Origin: Oscillospiraceae bacterium
GTDB lineage: Bacteria > Bacillota > Clostridia > Oscillospirales > Oscillospiraceae
DNA length: 64,000 nt
Direction of reading: 5' to 3'
NCBI GenBank assembly: GCA_022846075.1
Contig: AP025582.1
Span: forward strand, 1,488,001-1,552,000
In this document: piece after piece, positions 1-7,483 of the stretch
How the letters are laid out: every line of letters starts with the position of its first letter
How positions within the stretch are numbered: position 1 is the stretch's first letter
The notes under the pieces: model-generated
What the model saw: the letters and a program-made list of their open reading frames with translations, nothing else
Databases searched by the model: none
What the model was told of the DNA's origin: nothing
Made by a program: the position numbers and the translations under genes

Positions 1-130
1 TTTCAACATAAAATTTCCTCCTGTGGTAACATTGTGCCAAATTTGACTTCCTAATTCCTAAAAAATGTGATATAGTATTTTGTCAGTGGGACTAACACAT
101 TTTTTGGAACTTCTTCATTTTATCCATAAG

Positions 131-168
131 TTGACATTTGTTCAATACCCAAATATGGCGGTATTGAA
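131..168 (+). promoter_or_regulatory. Candidate promoter with inverted repeat before the XRE gene
   Basis: TTGACA at 131-136 is followed after 17 bp by a weak TATGGC at 154-159. A perfect inverted repeat (TTCAATACC at 141-149, GGTATTGAA at 160-168) overlaps the spacer and the -10. No T-run follows, so it is not a terminator; an operator, perhaps autoregulatory, is the natural reading. A second small palindrome, AACATATGTT, lies at 180-189. The rest of 1-209 is A+T-rich and holds no gene that I can see. Confidence 0.4.
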
Positions 169-209
169 GCATGAATGATAACATATGTTGTGTTTTGGAG
201 GCATAGAGG

Positions 210-659
210 ATGATTGCATTGAGGCTGAAACAAGTGAAACAAGAGCGGAGTCTGACCAACGCGGATATTTCCGATTTGACTCAAATCCCTATGTCGACCA
301 TCATTCGCTTAGTCTGCGGACAGACAAAGAACCCGACCTGGGATGTGATGCTGGCCATCTCCAGGGGATTGGATATCCCGCTGGATGAATTTTCCGGCCA
401 GCAGAACCTTCGGATTATCCGGGAGCCGGAGATGAGTCATATGCAGAAATACCGCACGCTGAACAGTGTCGGAAAAGAGGCTGTGGACGAATATTTGGAA
501 GCAGAGTATCAGGGGTGGCTGGAGACGCTGGCCCGGAAAGAGTTATTTTCCCATAAAAAGACCGTCGACCAGATCTATTCCATGAGCATGGAGGACATTG
601 AAAAGATGGAGGCCTACATGAAAACGCTGGAAAAGGGGAGAGACAGACCGGGGGTTTGA
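210..659 (+). CDS. XRE-type helix-turn-helix transcriptional regulator
   Basis: A 149-residue cytoplasmic DNA-binding protein. Residues about 1-65 form a Cro/C1-type helix-turn-helix (LTNADISDLTQIPMSTIIRL, then a second helix and a LDIPLDEF tail). The C-terminal half is charged, helical and not recognised; it contains SVGKEAVDEYLEAEYQ, a stretch often seen after the HTH in small clostridial regulators. Start ATG 210 has GGAGG about 8 bp upstream. It is followed by a separate promoter for the YesL-like gene, so it is probably monocistronic. Its targets are unknown; the inverted repeat at 141-168 makes autoregulation plausible. Confidence 0.75.
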   Translation: MIALRLKQVKQERSLTNADISDLTQIPMSTIIRLVCGQTKNPTWDVMLAISRGLDIPLDEFSGQQNLRIIREPEMSHMQKYRTLNSVGKEAVDEYLEAEYQGWLETLARKELFSHKKTVDQIYSMSMEDIEKMEAYMKTLEKGRDRPGV

Positions 660-684
660 CCTTTTGTTCGGAATGGGCTACAAT
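656..684 (+). promoter_or_regulatory. Sigma-A-type promoter for the YesL-like gene
   Basis: TTGACC (656-661), 17-bp spacer, TACAAT (679-684). It lies across the stop codon of the XRE gene and 45 bp before the ATG of the next gene, which has an AAAGGAG ribosome site. Confidence 0.65.
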
Positions 685-728
685 AAGGCCAATCGGCGCA
701 AAGCCCATGTTGCAAAGGAGCCAGACAT

Positions 729-1349
729 ATGGCGGGAAGAATCTTCGATCCGGACAATATCGTGTTCCATCCCCTGGGGAAGCTGGCGGACGTATTGATG
801 CTCAGCCTTCTGTGGCTGGCCACCAGCCTGCCCCTTTTCACCCTGGGACCCGCCACCGCGGCCCTTTATGACGTCTCGGTGAAATGCCTGCGCCAGGAGG
901 AAACCAGCCCGTACAGCCGGTATCTGGCCTCCTTTCGGCTGAACTTCAAGGTGGGAGCGCTGGCCACTCTGACCGTGTTGGCGGAGGGGGCGTTGCTGTG
1001 GTTCCTCCGGGGCAGGCTCCTGGCCTTTGCCTTGGCGGAGCCGGCCGGGGTCGCGGTGTACGGAGCCTTCTGTGTGGCGGCGGTTTTCCTGGTGGGCTCC
1101 ATGAGCTATTATTTTCCCGTCCTGTCCCGGTTCACTTTTGGGGTGGGCGGGCTGATCTCCGTCTCCCTGCGGCTGGCCGCGGCCCATCTGCCCACCACCA
1201 TGCTGCTGGGGGTCCTGAGCCTGGGCGCCATCCTGCTGTGCGTGAACTTCGTGTTCCCGGTGATGGTGGTGCCCGCCGTCGGGGCGCTGTTGTCCTCTTT
1301 TCTTTTGGAACGGATCTTCAGGCCCCTCATGGAGGGGCAGGGGGAGTGA
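729..1349 (+). CDS. YesL/DUF624 family membrane protein
   Basis: A 206-residue integral membrane protein with about five hydrophobic segments. The N-terminus (FDPDNIVFHPLGKLADVLML, then a TSLPLFTLGPATAAL stretch) is characteristic of the YesL/DUF624 family. In Firmicutes these proteins are often encoded beside carbohydrate ABC importers and their regulators, but their biochemical role is not settled. Here the gene sits just outside a large amino-sugar locus and is separated from it by a bidirectional terminator, so a link is only suggested by proximity. Start ATG 729 has AAAGGAG about 8 bp upstream. Confidence 0.8.
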   Translation: MAGRIFDPDNIVFHPLGKLADVLMLSLLWLATSLPLFTLGPATAALYDVSVKCLRQEETSPYSRYLASFRLNFKVGALATLTVLAEGALLWFLRGRLLAFALAEPAGVAVYGAFCVAAVFLVGSMSYYFPVLSRFTFGVGGLISVSLRLAAAHLPTTMLLGVLSLGAILLCVNFVFPVMVVPAVGALLSSFLLERIFRPLMEGQGE

Positions 1350-1436
1350 GTTGGCAGAGGGGGCTCCCAGCGCTGTTTTCCGCCTTGTTATGGAGAGGCT
1401 CTTTTACCGGTGTTGCCATATGCGCCCAGATGATAA

Positions 1437-1471
1437 AAACCGTGCCCGCGGAATACCCGCAGGCACGGTTT
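1437..1471. terminator. Bidirectional intrinsic terminator
   Basis: AAACCGTGCC and GGCACGGTTT arms with an inner CGGG/CCCG-type pairing. A-rich sequence precedes and T-rich sequence follows. It sits between the convergent YesL-like gene (ends 1349) and the SGNH hydrolase (ends 1480). Confidence 0.8.
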
Positions 1472-1479
1472 CTTTTCGA

Positions 1480-2151
1480 TCAGGTGAGCGTCGGGACAAG
1501 CCCGGCAAGGCCCTTGGCCAGCGTGGCGTGGCCCCGGCGGGTCAGGTGCATAAAGTCGATCTGGTTGAACTCGCAGCCCAGCTCGTTGGCGTCCAGGAAG
1601 TGACAGCCGGTCTCGTCGGCCACCCGGCGGAACTCCCCGGGCACCCGGCGGGATTTTTCCACGCAGGTGGTGCCCATGGTCCCCATCTCGTCGGCCACCG
1701 GGGAGGTGAGGACCCCCTCGCCGATGATGGGCGGGGCCACGATCAGGATGTTGGGGGTCCCAGCCGGGCCCCAGCAGTCCACCCCCTGGGCCTTCTGGAT
1801 CAAGCGGCGCATCCCCAGCCCGATGGCGAAGGGGTTGACGTGGAAGCGTTCCTTGGTGTCGTTGGTGCCCAGCATGATGACCAGGAGGGACACCGGCTCA
1901 TGGCTTTTCAGACAGGGGTAAATATAGTCCAGGGCGGAAAGGTGCTCATAGAGGGGATCGTCAAAGACGGTGGTGCGGCCGGAGAGCCCCTCCTCCACCA
2001 CCAGGTAATCCTCCCCCAGGGCCTTTTGCAGCAGGCAGGTCCAGCGCTCCTCCTCGTTGAAGCGGAGCAGGGCCCCGTCGGCGCAGTCATTGGGGTCGGC
2101 GCAATAGCCGTGGGTGTTGGAGTCTCCCAGGCAGACGATGTGCTTCCTCAT
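1480..2151 (-). CDS. SGNH/GDSL-family esterase
   Basis: A 223-residue SGNH hydrolase with no signal peptide, so probably cytoplasmic. Block I is CLGDSNTHG (catalytic Ser), block III MLGTND, and the C-terminal block V is DFMHL (Asp and His). The SGRTTVFDDP stretch resembles the arylesterase-like SGNH subgroup. It lies 10 bp downstream of the ROK-like kinase and is probably co-transcribed with it, divergent from the sialic-acid/GlcNAc genes. From this context it could remove O-acetyl groups from imported sialic acids or acetylated sugars; that substrate is inference. ATG 2151 is used as the start. Confidence 0.8.
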   Translation of the reverse strand: MRKHIVCLGDSNTHGYCADPNDCADGALLRFNEEERWTCLLQKALGEDYLVVEEGLSGRTTVFDDPLYEHLSALDYIYPCLKSHEPVSLLVIMLGTNDTKERFHVNPFAIGLGMRRLIQKAQGVDCWGPAGTPNILIVAPPIIGEGVLTSPVADEMGTMGTTCVEKSRRVPGEFRRVADETGCHFLDANELGCEFNQIDFMHLTRRGHATLAKGLAGLVPTLT

Positions 2152-2161
2152 GACGGATGCC

Positions 2162-3544
2162 TCACTTTTTCAACTCGGGCAGGGAGGCGGCGGCTACGGA
2201 CTGGCCCACCCGGCGGGACTTTTCGTCGGGGAGGGTGGGGGAGATGAGCCCGGCCACCTCAGGGTACTCGTCGGCCAGCACCGCCTTGGCGGTGTCCAGA
2301 ATGATGTCACCGCCCCGGCCGGACATGACCCGGCCCAGCAGCAGCACGTGCTTGAAGCCGTAGTAGTGGTGGTAGAGAGCCAGGGAATGGCCCAGGTAGA
2401 CGCCGATGGAGCGGTAAATGGTCTCGGCGGGGGAGCCGGGGATGTCCATCAGCTTTTGGACCTCCTTCAGCTTCTCGGCGGGGGAGAGGTCGGGGGAGAG
2501 GTTGATGCCGGCGGCGGGGGCCAGCTTGATGACGGAATCCTGGGAGAAGTACTTCACCCCGCAGCCGATGTCCCCCGACCACTCGTCCCGCATGGCGGCG
2601 GGGGAGGCGTCCACGGGGACGAAGGCCAGCTCGTTGAGCCAGCCGGTGATGCAGCCGTTGGGGTCCACGAAGCCCACGGCCTCGCTGGTGCCCATGGCGA
2701 TGCCCAGCACGTTGTTCTCCCCCAGGTTCATGGCCCCCGCCAGGGCGGAGACGTCGCCGTCGTTGCACACGGCGTAAGGCACGTCGCCGAAGGTGTCCCG
2801 GATGGCCCGGATGTAGATGTCCTTTACCTTGGCGTCGAACTGGTCCTTGGGCACCTTGAGGAAGAGGGAGGCGTTCATGGTGCGGTTGTCGATGTATACC
2901 CCGGCGGAGGAGACGCCCACCGCGTCCACCCGGGGCATGTGCTCGGCGGCGGACTTGAGGGCGGCCACGATGCCCTCATAGTGGTAGTCGGGATCGGAGT
3001 TGGTCTTGGGGAACCAGACCACCTCCTCGGAGAACACCGGCTCGCCGTCGATGACGGCGGACACCTTTCGGTCCGACCCGCCGGCGTCGAAGCCGATACG
3101 GCAGCCCTCCAGGTGGCGGCCGATGGCCTTGGGGTCCCCCTTCTCCTGGGGGACCTGGTCGCAGAACACCACCTGGAAAGGCTGCTCGTAGACGTTGGCC
3201 ATATAGTCGAAGTCAAAGGCCTGCTGGCCTTCGGCGGAATAGATCTCCTGCATCTTCCGGCAGACGGCCTCGTCACCGCTGATGTAGACCTTGAAGCCGC
3301 CGTAGAGCCACAGCATGGTCTTGATGACCCGCTCCACGTAATAGGCGTCGGCCTGGGCCATCTCTGGGGTGCCGTGGATCCTCGTGTGATAGACGGCCAC
3401 CTGCCCGCCGGAACGCTCCACGGCCAGGTTCAGGGGCTTGGCCGCGTCCTTCAGAAAGGCCTGGTTGAACTTGCCCAGGGGGATAAATCCCTTGTCCAGC
3501 TCGGGGACGTTCTTTACAGGGACTTCGATGCCAAGATGCTTCAT
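2162..3544 (-). CDS. ROK-like (ASKHA-fold) sugar kinase, atypical
   Basis: 460 residues, much longer than a usual ROK kinase of about 300. The first ~150 residues are a separate, unrecognised N-terminal domain. A phosphate-binding loop follows (GFDAGGSDRK), then a putative catalytic stretch NDGDVSALAGAM and GIAMGTSEAVG. The ROK zinc motif CxCGxxGCxE is missing; the equivalent area reads GDIGCGVKYFS. Start is MKHLGIEV at 3544, behind GGGAGGG. It probably phosphorylates GlcNAc or ManNAc: the locus has lyase, epimerase, NagA and NagB but no other kinase. The fold call rests on motifs; the substrate comes from context. Confidence 0.7.
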   Translation of the reverse strand: MKHLGIEVPVKNVPELDKGFIPLGKFNQAFLKDAAKPLNLAVERSGGQVAVYHTRIHGTPEMAQADAYYVERVIKTMLWLYGGFKVYISGDEAVCRKMQEIYSAEGQQAFDFDYMANVYEQPFQVVFCDQVPQEKGDPKAIGRHLEGCRIGFDAGGSDRKVSAVIDGEPVFSEEVVWFPKTNSDPDYHYEGIVAALKSAAEHMPRVDAVGVSSAGVYIDNRTMNASLFLKVPKDQFDAKVKDIYIRAIRDTFGDVPYAVCNDGDVSALAGAMNLGENNVLGIAMGTSEAVGFVDPNGCITGWLNELAFVPVDASPAAMRDEWSGDIGCGVKYFSQDSVIKLAPAAGINLSPDLSPAEKLKEVQKLMDIPGSPAETIYRSIGVYLGHSLALYHHYYGFKHVLLLGRVMSGRGGDIILDTAKAVLADEYPEVAGLISPTLPDEKSRRVGQSVAAASLPELKK

Positions 3545-3681
3545 GATAAGCCCTCCCAATCCAAAATGATGACAAGGCTGGAGGCGGACCGCCCCGGCCT
3601 TTTTGTGGGTACTTCACAAAGAAAAGGTTTCTTCGCTTATAGGCTATCAGTTTTTTGAAATCTGTCAAGCAGTTTTTCATA

Positions 3682-3698
3682 ATTTTGAAAATAATTTT
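3682..3698 (+). promoter_or_regulatory. Candidate operator, copy 1 (RpiR-type)
   Basis: ATTTTGAAAATAATTTT, containing a perfect 13-bp palindrome (GAAAATAATTTTC, 3687-3699). It lies 10 bp upstream of the -35 of the epimerase promoter, between the divergent kinase and epimerase genes. The same 17-mer recurs with 15 of 17 identities on the minus strand at 5911-5927 before the sugar-binding protein gene. The RpiR protein encoded at 5006-5860 is the obvious candidate binder (inference). Confidence 0.5.
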
Positions 3699-3708
3699 CT
3701 TTCTTCGC

Positions 3709-3737
3709 TTGACGTGGAACTCCCGTGTGATTATGAT
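3709..3737 (+). promoter_or_regulatory. Promoter of the AGE epimerase gene
   Basis: TTGACG (3709-3714), 17 bp, TATGAT (3732-3737). The ATG at 3787 follows an AAAGGTGG ribosome site. A convincing promoter for the divergent kinase is less clear: TTGACA on the minus strand (3668-3663) lacks a good -10 at standard spacing. Confidence 0.7.
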
Positions 3738-3786
3738 GGAGACAGTAGGGGCATATTTCCCCGGAATATGGAAAGGTGGAATCAAT

Positions 3787-5001
3787 ATGGATACAGCCCG
3801 GCTGCAAAGCCATCAGACGTGGATCCGGGAAGAGCTGGACCGCTGTGTGAACTTCTGGCTGAAAAACGGGATGGACCCGGTGAACGGCGGGGTGTATACC
3901 TGCCTGGACCGGGAGGGGAAGATCTTCTCCACGGACAAGAGCGTGTGGATGCAGGGCCGGTGCGCCTGGACCTTCGCCTATCTGTGCCATCTCTACGGCG
4001 TGCGGGAGGAGTGGCTCACCGCCAGCAAAAGCTGCCTGGACTTCATGGAGGCCCACTGCATCAACCGGGAGGCCGGCAACCGGATGTACTTTACGGTTAC
4101 CGGGGAGGGCAAACCCCTTCGCCAGCGCCGCTACTGTTTCTCTGAGGGCTTTTACGCCATCGCCAACGCCGAGTATTACGGTGTCACCGGGGAAACCGTC
4201 TGCCTGGAGCGGGCTCGGGCCGCTTATGATCTCATCTGGAATCTGAACAACGGCCTCATCAAGGACCCCACCGGCCTGGGGCCCAAGACCATTCCGGAGA
4301 CCCGCTCCGGCCGGGCGCTGGCCAACCCCATGATCTATCTGAACATCACCTCCGTCCTGCGCCGGGTGGACCCGGAACAGGAAGCCCTTTACACCCAGCG
4401 GGCCGCCCAGTGCGTGGACGAGATCTTCCGCTACCACTTCAAGCCCGAGATGAAGTGCACTCTGGAGAGTGTGGGCCCCGACGGCGAGTTCCGGGGCGAT
4501 GTCACCGAGGGCCGGGTTGTGAACCCGGGCCACGACATCGAGTGCAGCTGGTTCCTCATGGAGGACGCCAACCGCCGGGGGGACCGGGAGCTCCACAAAA
4601 AGGCCCAGCAGGTCTTTGATCAGGCCATCGAGGCGGGCTGGGACCACGAATACGGCGGGCTTTTGTACTTCATCGACTGCCTGGGCCGCCCCCCCGAGGC
4701 CTACGAGCACGACATGAAGCTCTGGTGGCCCCACGACGAGATCCTCATCGCCAGCCTGATGCTCTACCGGGACACGGGGGAGGAAAAGTATCTGGACTGG
4801 TTTGAAAAGACCCTGGACTACTGCAAGAGCCATTTCTCCGACCCGGAGTTTGGGGAGTGGTATGGCTACCTGCGCCGGGACGGCAAGCCCACGGAGCCTC
4901 CCTGCAAGGGCAGCACATTCAAGGGCCCCTTCCATCTGCCCCGCATGCTGAGCATGTGCGACCAGATGTTGGGGGAGCTCCTGGAGAAAGGGAAAGGGTA
5001 A
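3787..5001 (+). CDS. AGE-family N-acyl-D-glucosamine 2-epimerase
   Basis: 404 residues, the normal length of the AGE (RnBP) alpha/alpha-barrel family. Visible motifs are NPGHDIECSW and HDMKLWWPHDE, which supply the conserved active-site histidines and acids. The family interconverts ManNAc and GlcNAc, or related sugars such as mannose/glucose and cellobiose. Here it sits with N-acetylneuraminate lyase, NagA and NagB, so ManNAc to GlcNAc is the likely reaction. Start ATG 3787 (MDTARL) is chosen because AAAGGTGG lies just before it; an upstream in-frame ATG would lie inside the promoter. RpiR follows 4 bp downstream. Confidence 0.85.
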   Translation: MDTARLQSHQTWIREELDRCVNFWLKNGMDPVNGGVYTCLDREGKIFSTDKSVWMQGRCAWTFAYLCHLYGVREEWLTASKSCLDFMEAHCINREAGNRMYFTVTGEGKPLRQRRYCFSEGFYAIANAEYYGVTGETVCLERARAAYDLIWNLNNGLIKDPTGLGPKTIPETRSGRALANPMIYLNITSVLRRVDPEQEALYTQRAAQCVDEIFRYHFKPEMKCTLESVGPDGEFRGDVTEGRVVNPGHDIECSWFLMEDANRRGDRELHKKAQQVFDQAIEAGWDHEYGGLLYFIDCLGRPPEAYEHDMKLWWPHDEILIASLMLYRDTGEEKYLDWFEKTLDYCKSHFSDPEFGEWYGYLRRDGKPTEPPCKGSTFKGPFHLPRMLSMCDQMLGELLEKGKG

Positions 5002-5005
5002 GCTT

Positions 5006-5860
5006 ATGCCGATGGGCAACGTATTCACCAAGATCGACTCGGAATACTACCAGTTGACCAGCGCGGAAAAAAAGGTGGCGGACTATGCCTCCCGCCACCA
5101 GCAGAAGACCCAGTATATGTCCATCTCGGAGCTTGCCGAGGAGGCGGGGGTGGCGGAAGCCACCATCTCCCGCTTCTGCAAGCGGCTGGGCTTCAAGGGC
5201 TATAACGCCTTCAAGCTGGCGGTGGCCAACTCCACCGCGGGACGGGCCACATCCAACCCCCTGGCGGGGGAGGTGCTGCCCGAGGACAGCATCGGGGACG
5301 TGTGCCGGAAGGTGTACAGCGCCGACCTGGACGCCATGACCCAGACCTTGGAGCTGATCCGGCCGGAGGCCATCACAGCCGCCGCCGACCTGCTGGCCGC
5401 GGCGGGGCGGGTGCTGTGCTTCGGCCAGGGGGGGTCCATGATTTTGGCCCAGTCCTGCGCCCATCTCTTCTCCACCGCCCGGCCCAATTTTACCGCGGTG
5501 TGGGATTCCCACCTCCAGGCCATCGCCGCTTCCCAGCTGGTGGAGGGAGACGTGGTGATTTATTTCTCCTACTCCGGCTCCACCCAGGAGCTGGTGGACA
5601 ACCTGAAAATCGTCCGGGACCGGGGGGCCAGCAGCATCCTGATCACCCGGTTCCCCAAATCACCCGGCGCCGCCGCCGCCGACGTGGTGCTTCAGTGCGG
5701 CTCCCGGGAGGGCCCCCTTCAGCTGGGGTCCATCGCGGCCCGCATCGCTCAGCTCTTCCTGGTGGACGTGCTCTTCAGCGAGGTCTGCCGCCGGGATATC
5801 GAGGGCTGTACGGCCCGCAGGGAGATGGTGGCGGAGGTCCTCTCCGAGCGGCACATCTGA
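5006..5860 (+). CDS. MurR/RpiR-family transcriptional regulator
   Basis: 284 residues. An N-terminal HTH_6 domain (about 1-80; SISELAEEAGVAEATISRFC) is followed by a SIS sugar-phosphate-binding domain (about 120-260; FGQGGSM, FSYSGSTQELVD). It is the only regulator inside the amino-sugar locus and is likely to sense a phosphorylated intermediate such as ManNAc-6-P or GlcNAc-6-P. NanR proteins of this family control sialic-acid genes in several Firmicutes. It is co-transcribed with the epimerase, 4 bp away. The repeated 17-bp motif at 3682-3698 and 5911-5927 fits its expected operator. Confidence 0.85.
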   Translation: MPMGNVFTKIDSEYYQLTSAEKKVADYASRHQQKTQYMSISELAEEAGVAEATISRFCKRLGFKGYNAFKLAVANSTAGRATSNPLAGEVLPEDSIGDVCRKVYSADLDAMTQTLELIRPEAITAAADLLAAAGRVLCFGQGGSMILAQSCAHLFSTARPNFTAVWDSHLQAIAASQLVEGDVVIYFSYSGSTQELVDNLKIVRDRGASSILITRFPKSPGAAAADVVLQCGSREGPLQLGSIAARIAQLFLVDVLFSEVCRRDIEGCTARREMVAEVLSERHI

Positions 5861-5910
5861 TTCTGGATGCGGCTGCGGATGAAGGAAATTTGCAGAATTC
5901 TAAAAAGAAT

Positions 5911-5927
5911 AAAATTTATTTCAAAAT
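5911..5927 (-). promoter_or_regulatory. Candidate operator, copy 2 (RpiR-type)
   Basis: On the minus strand this reads ATTTTGAAATAAATTTT, differing from copy 1 only at positions 10 and 11. It sits 5 bp upstream of the -35 of the sugar-binding-protein promoter, nearly the same placement as copy 1 relative to its promoter. A 13-bp palindrome (AATAAAATTTATT, 5908-5920) overlaps it. Confidence 0.5.
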
Positions 5928-5931
5928 CATA

Positions 5932-5960
5932 TTGACAAATGAAACGCCCGACTGTACAAT
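5932..5960 (+). promoter_or_regulatory. Strong promoter of the sugar ABC transporter operon
   Basis: TTGACA (5932-5937), 17 bp, TACAAT (5955-5960). This near-consensus sigma-A promoter lies 60 bp before the ATG of the binding-protein gene. Confidence 0.8.
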
Positions 5961-6020
5961 TTATACAACAGGGCCGGGGAGCCCGGTTCCCGAATTGTCG
6001 AATTTGAGGAGGATATTACA

Positions 6021-7376
6021 ATGAACATGCGGAAGACATCTGCGCTCTTGCTCGCCCTCAGCATGACCTTTGGCCTGGCCGCCTGCGGCGGCGGGACCAC
6101 CACCAGCGAGCCCCCTGCCGAGAGCAAGGCCGCGGAGACCGACAACGGCGGCGCGGCCGCCGGCGCTACCGAGATCACCCTGTGGACCTATCCCATCGGC
6201 AACTGGGGCAAGGAGGAGGCCGTCAAGACCCTCACCGACGCCTTCAAAGAGGACACCGGCATCACCGTCAAGGTGGAGTACCTGGCCTACGCCGACGGCG
6301 ACGACAAGGTGAACTCCGCCATCACCGCCAAGAGCGCCCCCGACCTCGTGATGGAGGGCCCCGAGCGCCTGGTGGCCAACTGGGGCGCCAGCGGCTACAT
6401 GGTGGACCTCAGCGACATGCTGACCGACACCGACCGCAGCGAGATCCAGGCCTCCGTTCTGGACGCCTGCACCGCCGCCGACGGCTCCGTCTATGAGTAT
6501 CCTCTGGTTATGACGGCCCACTGCATGGCCGTCAACCTGAACGCCTTCAAGGAGGCCGGTGCCGACCAGTACTTGGATCTGGAGACCCACACCTGGACCA
6601 CCGAGAACTTCATCAAGGCCGTCCAGGCCTTGTATGACCACTACGGTGAGACCGTCGGCGCCGTATACTGCGCCGGGCAGGGCGGTGACCAGGGCACCCG
6701 CGCCCTGGTCAATAACCTCTACGGCGGCACCTTCACCGACGCCGAGCACACCAAGTACACCTGGGACGATCCTCTGAACGTCAAGGCCCTGGAGCAGCTC
6801 AAGAGCATGGACGGCATCGCCTTTGACGCCTCCCTGGCCGGCGGCGACGAGATCACCAAGTTCTATCAGGGCGTGCTGAAGATGGCCTTCTGCTGGAACA
6901 TTGCCCAGCAGCTCAACCCCAACTCCGCCGACACCGGCGCCGAGAAGACCGTCACCGGCGACGACATCGTCTTTATGTCCTTCCCCTCCGAGACCGGCGA
7001 GTCCAAGCTGCAGGGCGGCATCTGGGGCTTCGGCATCTTTGATAACGGCGATCCCGCCAAGATCGACGCCGCCAAGACCTTCATCGAGTACATGGCCAAC
7101 TCCGAGCACACCGTGGACGCGGTCAAGACCGCCAACTACTTCCCCGTCCGCTCCACCGCCGGCGGCGTCGACCTGACCACCATGTGGGCCGACGAGCCCA
7201 TCATGGACCAGTATCAGGTCCTGATGCCCCAGCTGGGCGACTACTATCAGGTCACCAAGGGCTGGGCCCAGGCCCGTACCTCCTGGTGGAACATGCTCCA
7301 GAAGGTGGGCGAGGGCGCCGACATCGCCACTACCGTGGCCAGCTATGCCGAAGAGGCCAACGCTGCCGCGAAATAA
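6021..7376 (+). CDS. Sugar ABC transporter substrate-binding lipoprotein
   Basis: 451 residues, family-1 extracellular solute-binding protein of CUT1 carbohydrate importers. Residues 1-20 form a lipoprotein signal peptide ending in the lipobox LAAC, so the mature protein is anchored outside the membrane. ITLWTYPIGNWGKEEAVKTL and the following fold are typical. It starts the import operon behind a strong promoter and a GAGGAGG ribosome site; two permeases and then nanA, nagB and nagA follow. The ligand is likely sialic acid or an N-acetyl amino sugar or oligosaccharide, inferred only from neighbours. Confidence 0.9.
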   Translation: MNMRKTSALLLALSMTFGLAACGGGTTTSEPPAESKAAETDNGGAAAGATEITLWTYPIGNWGKEEAVKTLTDAFKEDTGITVKVEYLAYADGDDKVNSAITAKSAPDLVMEGPERLVANWGASGYMVDLSDMLTDTDRSEIQASVLDACTAADGSVYEYPLVMTAHCMAVNLNAFKEAGADQYLDLETHTWTTENFIKAVQALYDHYGETVGAVYCAGQGGDQGTRALVNNLYGGTFTDAEHTKYTWDDPLNVKALEQLKSMDGIAFDASLAGGDEITKFYQGVLKMAFCWNIAQQLNPNSADTGAEKTVTGDDIVFMSFPSETGESKLQGGIWGFGIFDNGDPAKIDAAKTFIEYMANSEHTVDAVKTANYFPVRSTAGGVDLTTMWADEPIMDQYQVLMPQLGDYYQVTKGWAQARTSWWNMLQKVGEGADIATTVASYAEEANAAAK

Positions 7377-7415
7377 TTACCCCACAAACATCTGACGTTT
7401 CGAGGGGGATCGCGC

Positions 7416-7447
7416 GCCCCTTCCCCGCGCATGCGCGGGGAAGGGGC
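7416..7447. other. Perfect 32-bp palindrome after the binding-protein gene
   Basis: GCCCCTTCCCCGCGCA followed directly by its exact reverse complement, with no spacer. It lies 39 bp after the binding-protein stop and 36 bp before the first permease. The run after it (TTCCCTTTATCC) is not a proper T-tract. By analogy with other binding-protein/permease junctions it probably stabilises the upstream mRNA end or partially terminates transcription, giving more binding protein than permease. Confidence 0.75.
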
Positions 7448-7483
7448 TTCCCTTTATCCTAAGAAAAGAGAGGGGTGTTCATT

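Noticed and set aside
2114-3658. A 514-codon open frame on the plus strand opposite the kinase gene
   Set aside because: It is antisense to a gene with family motifs, rich in Gly/Val/His/Asp of the kind produced by reading G+C-rich genes backwards, and has no ribosome site.
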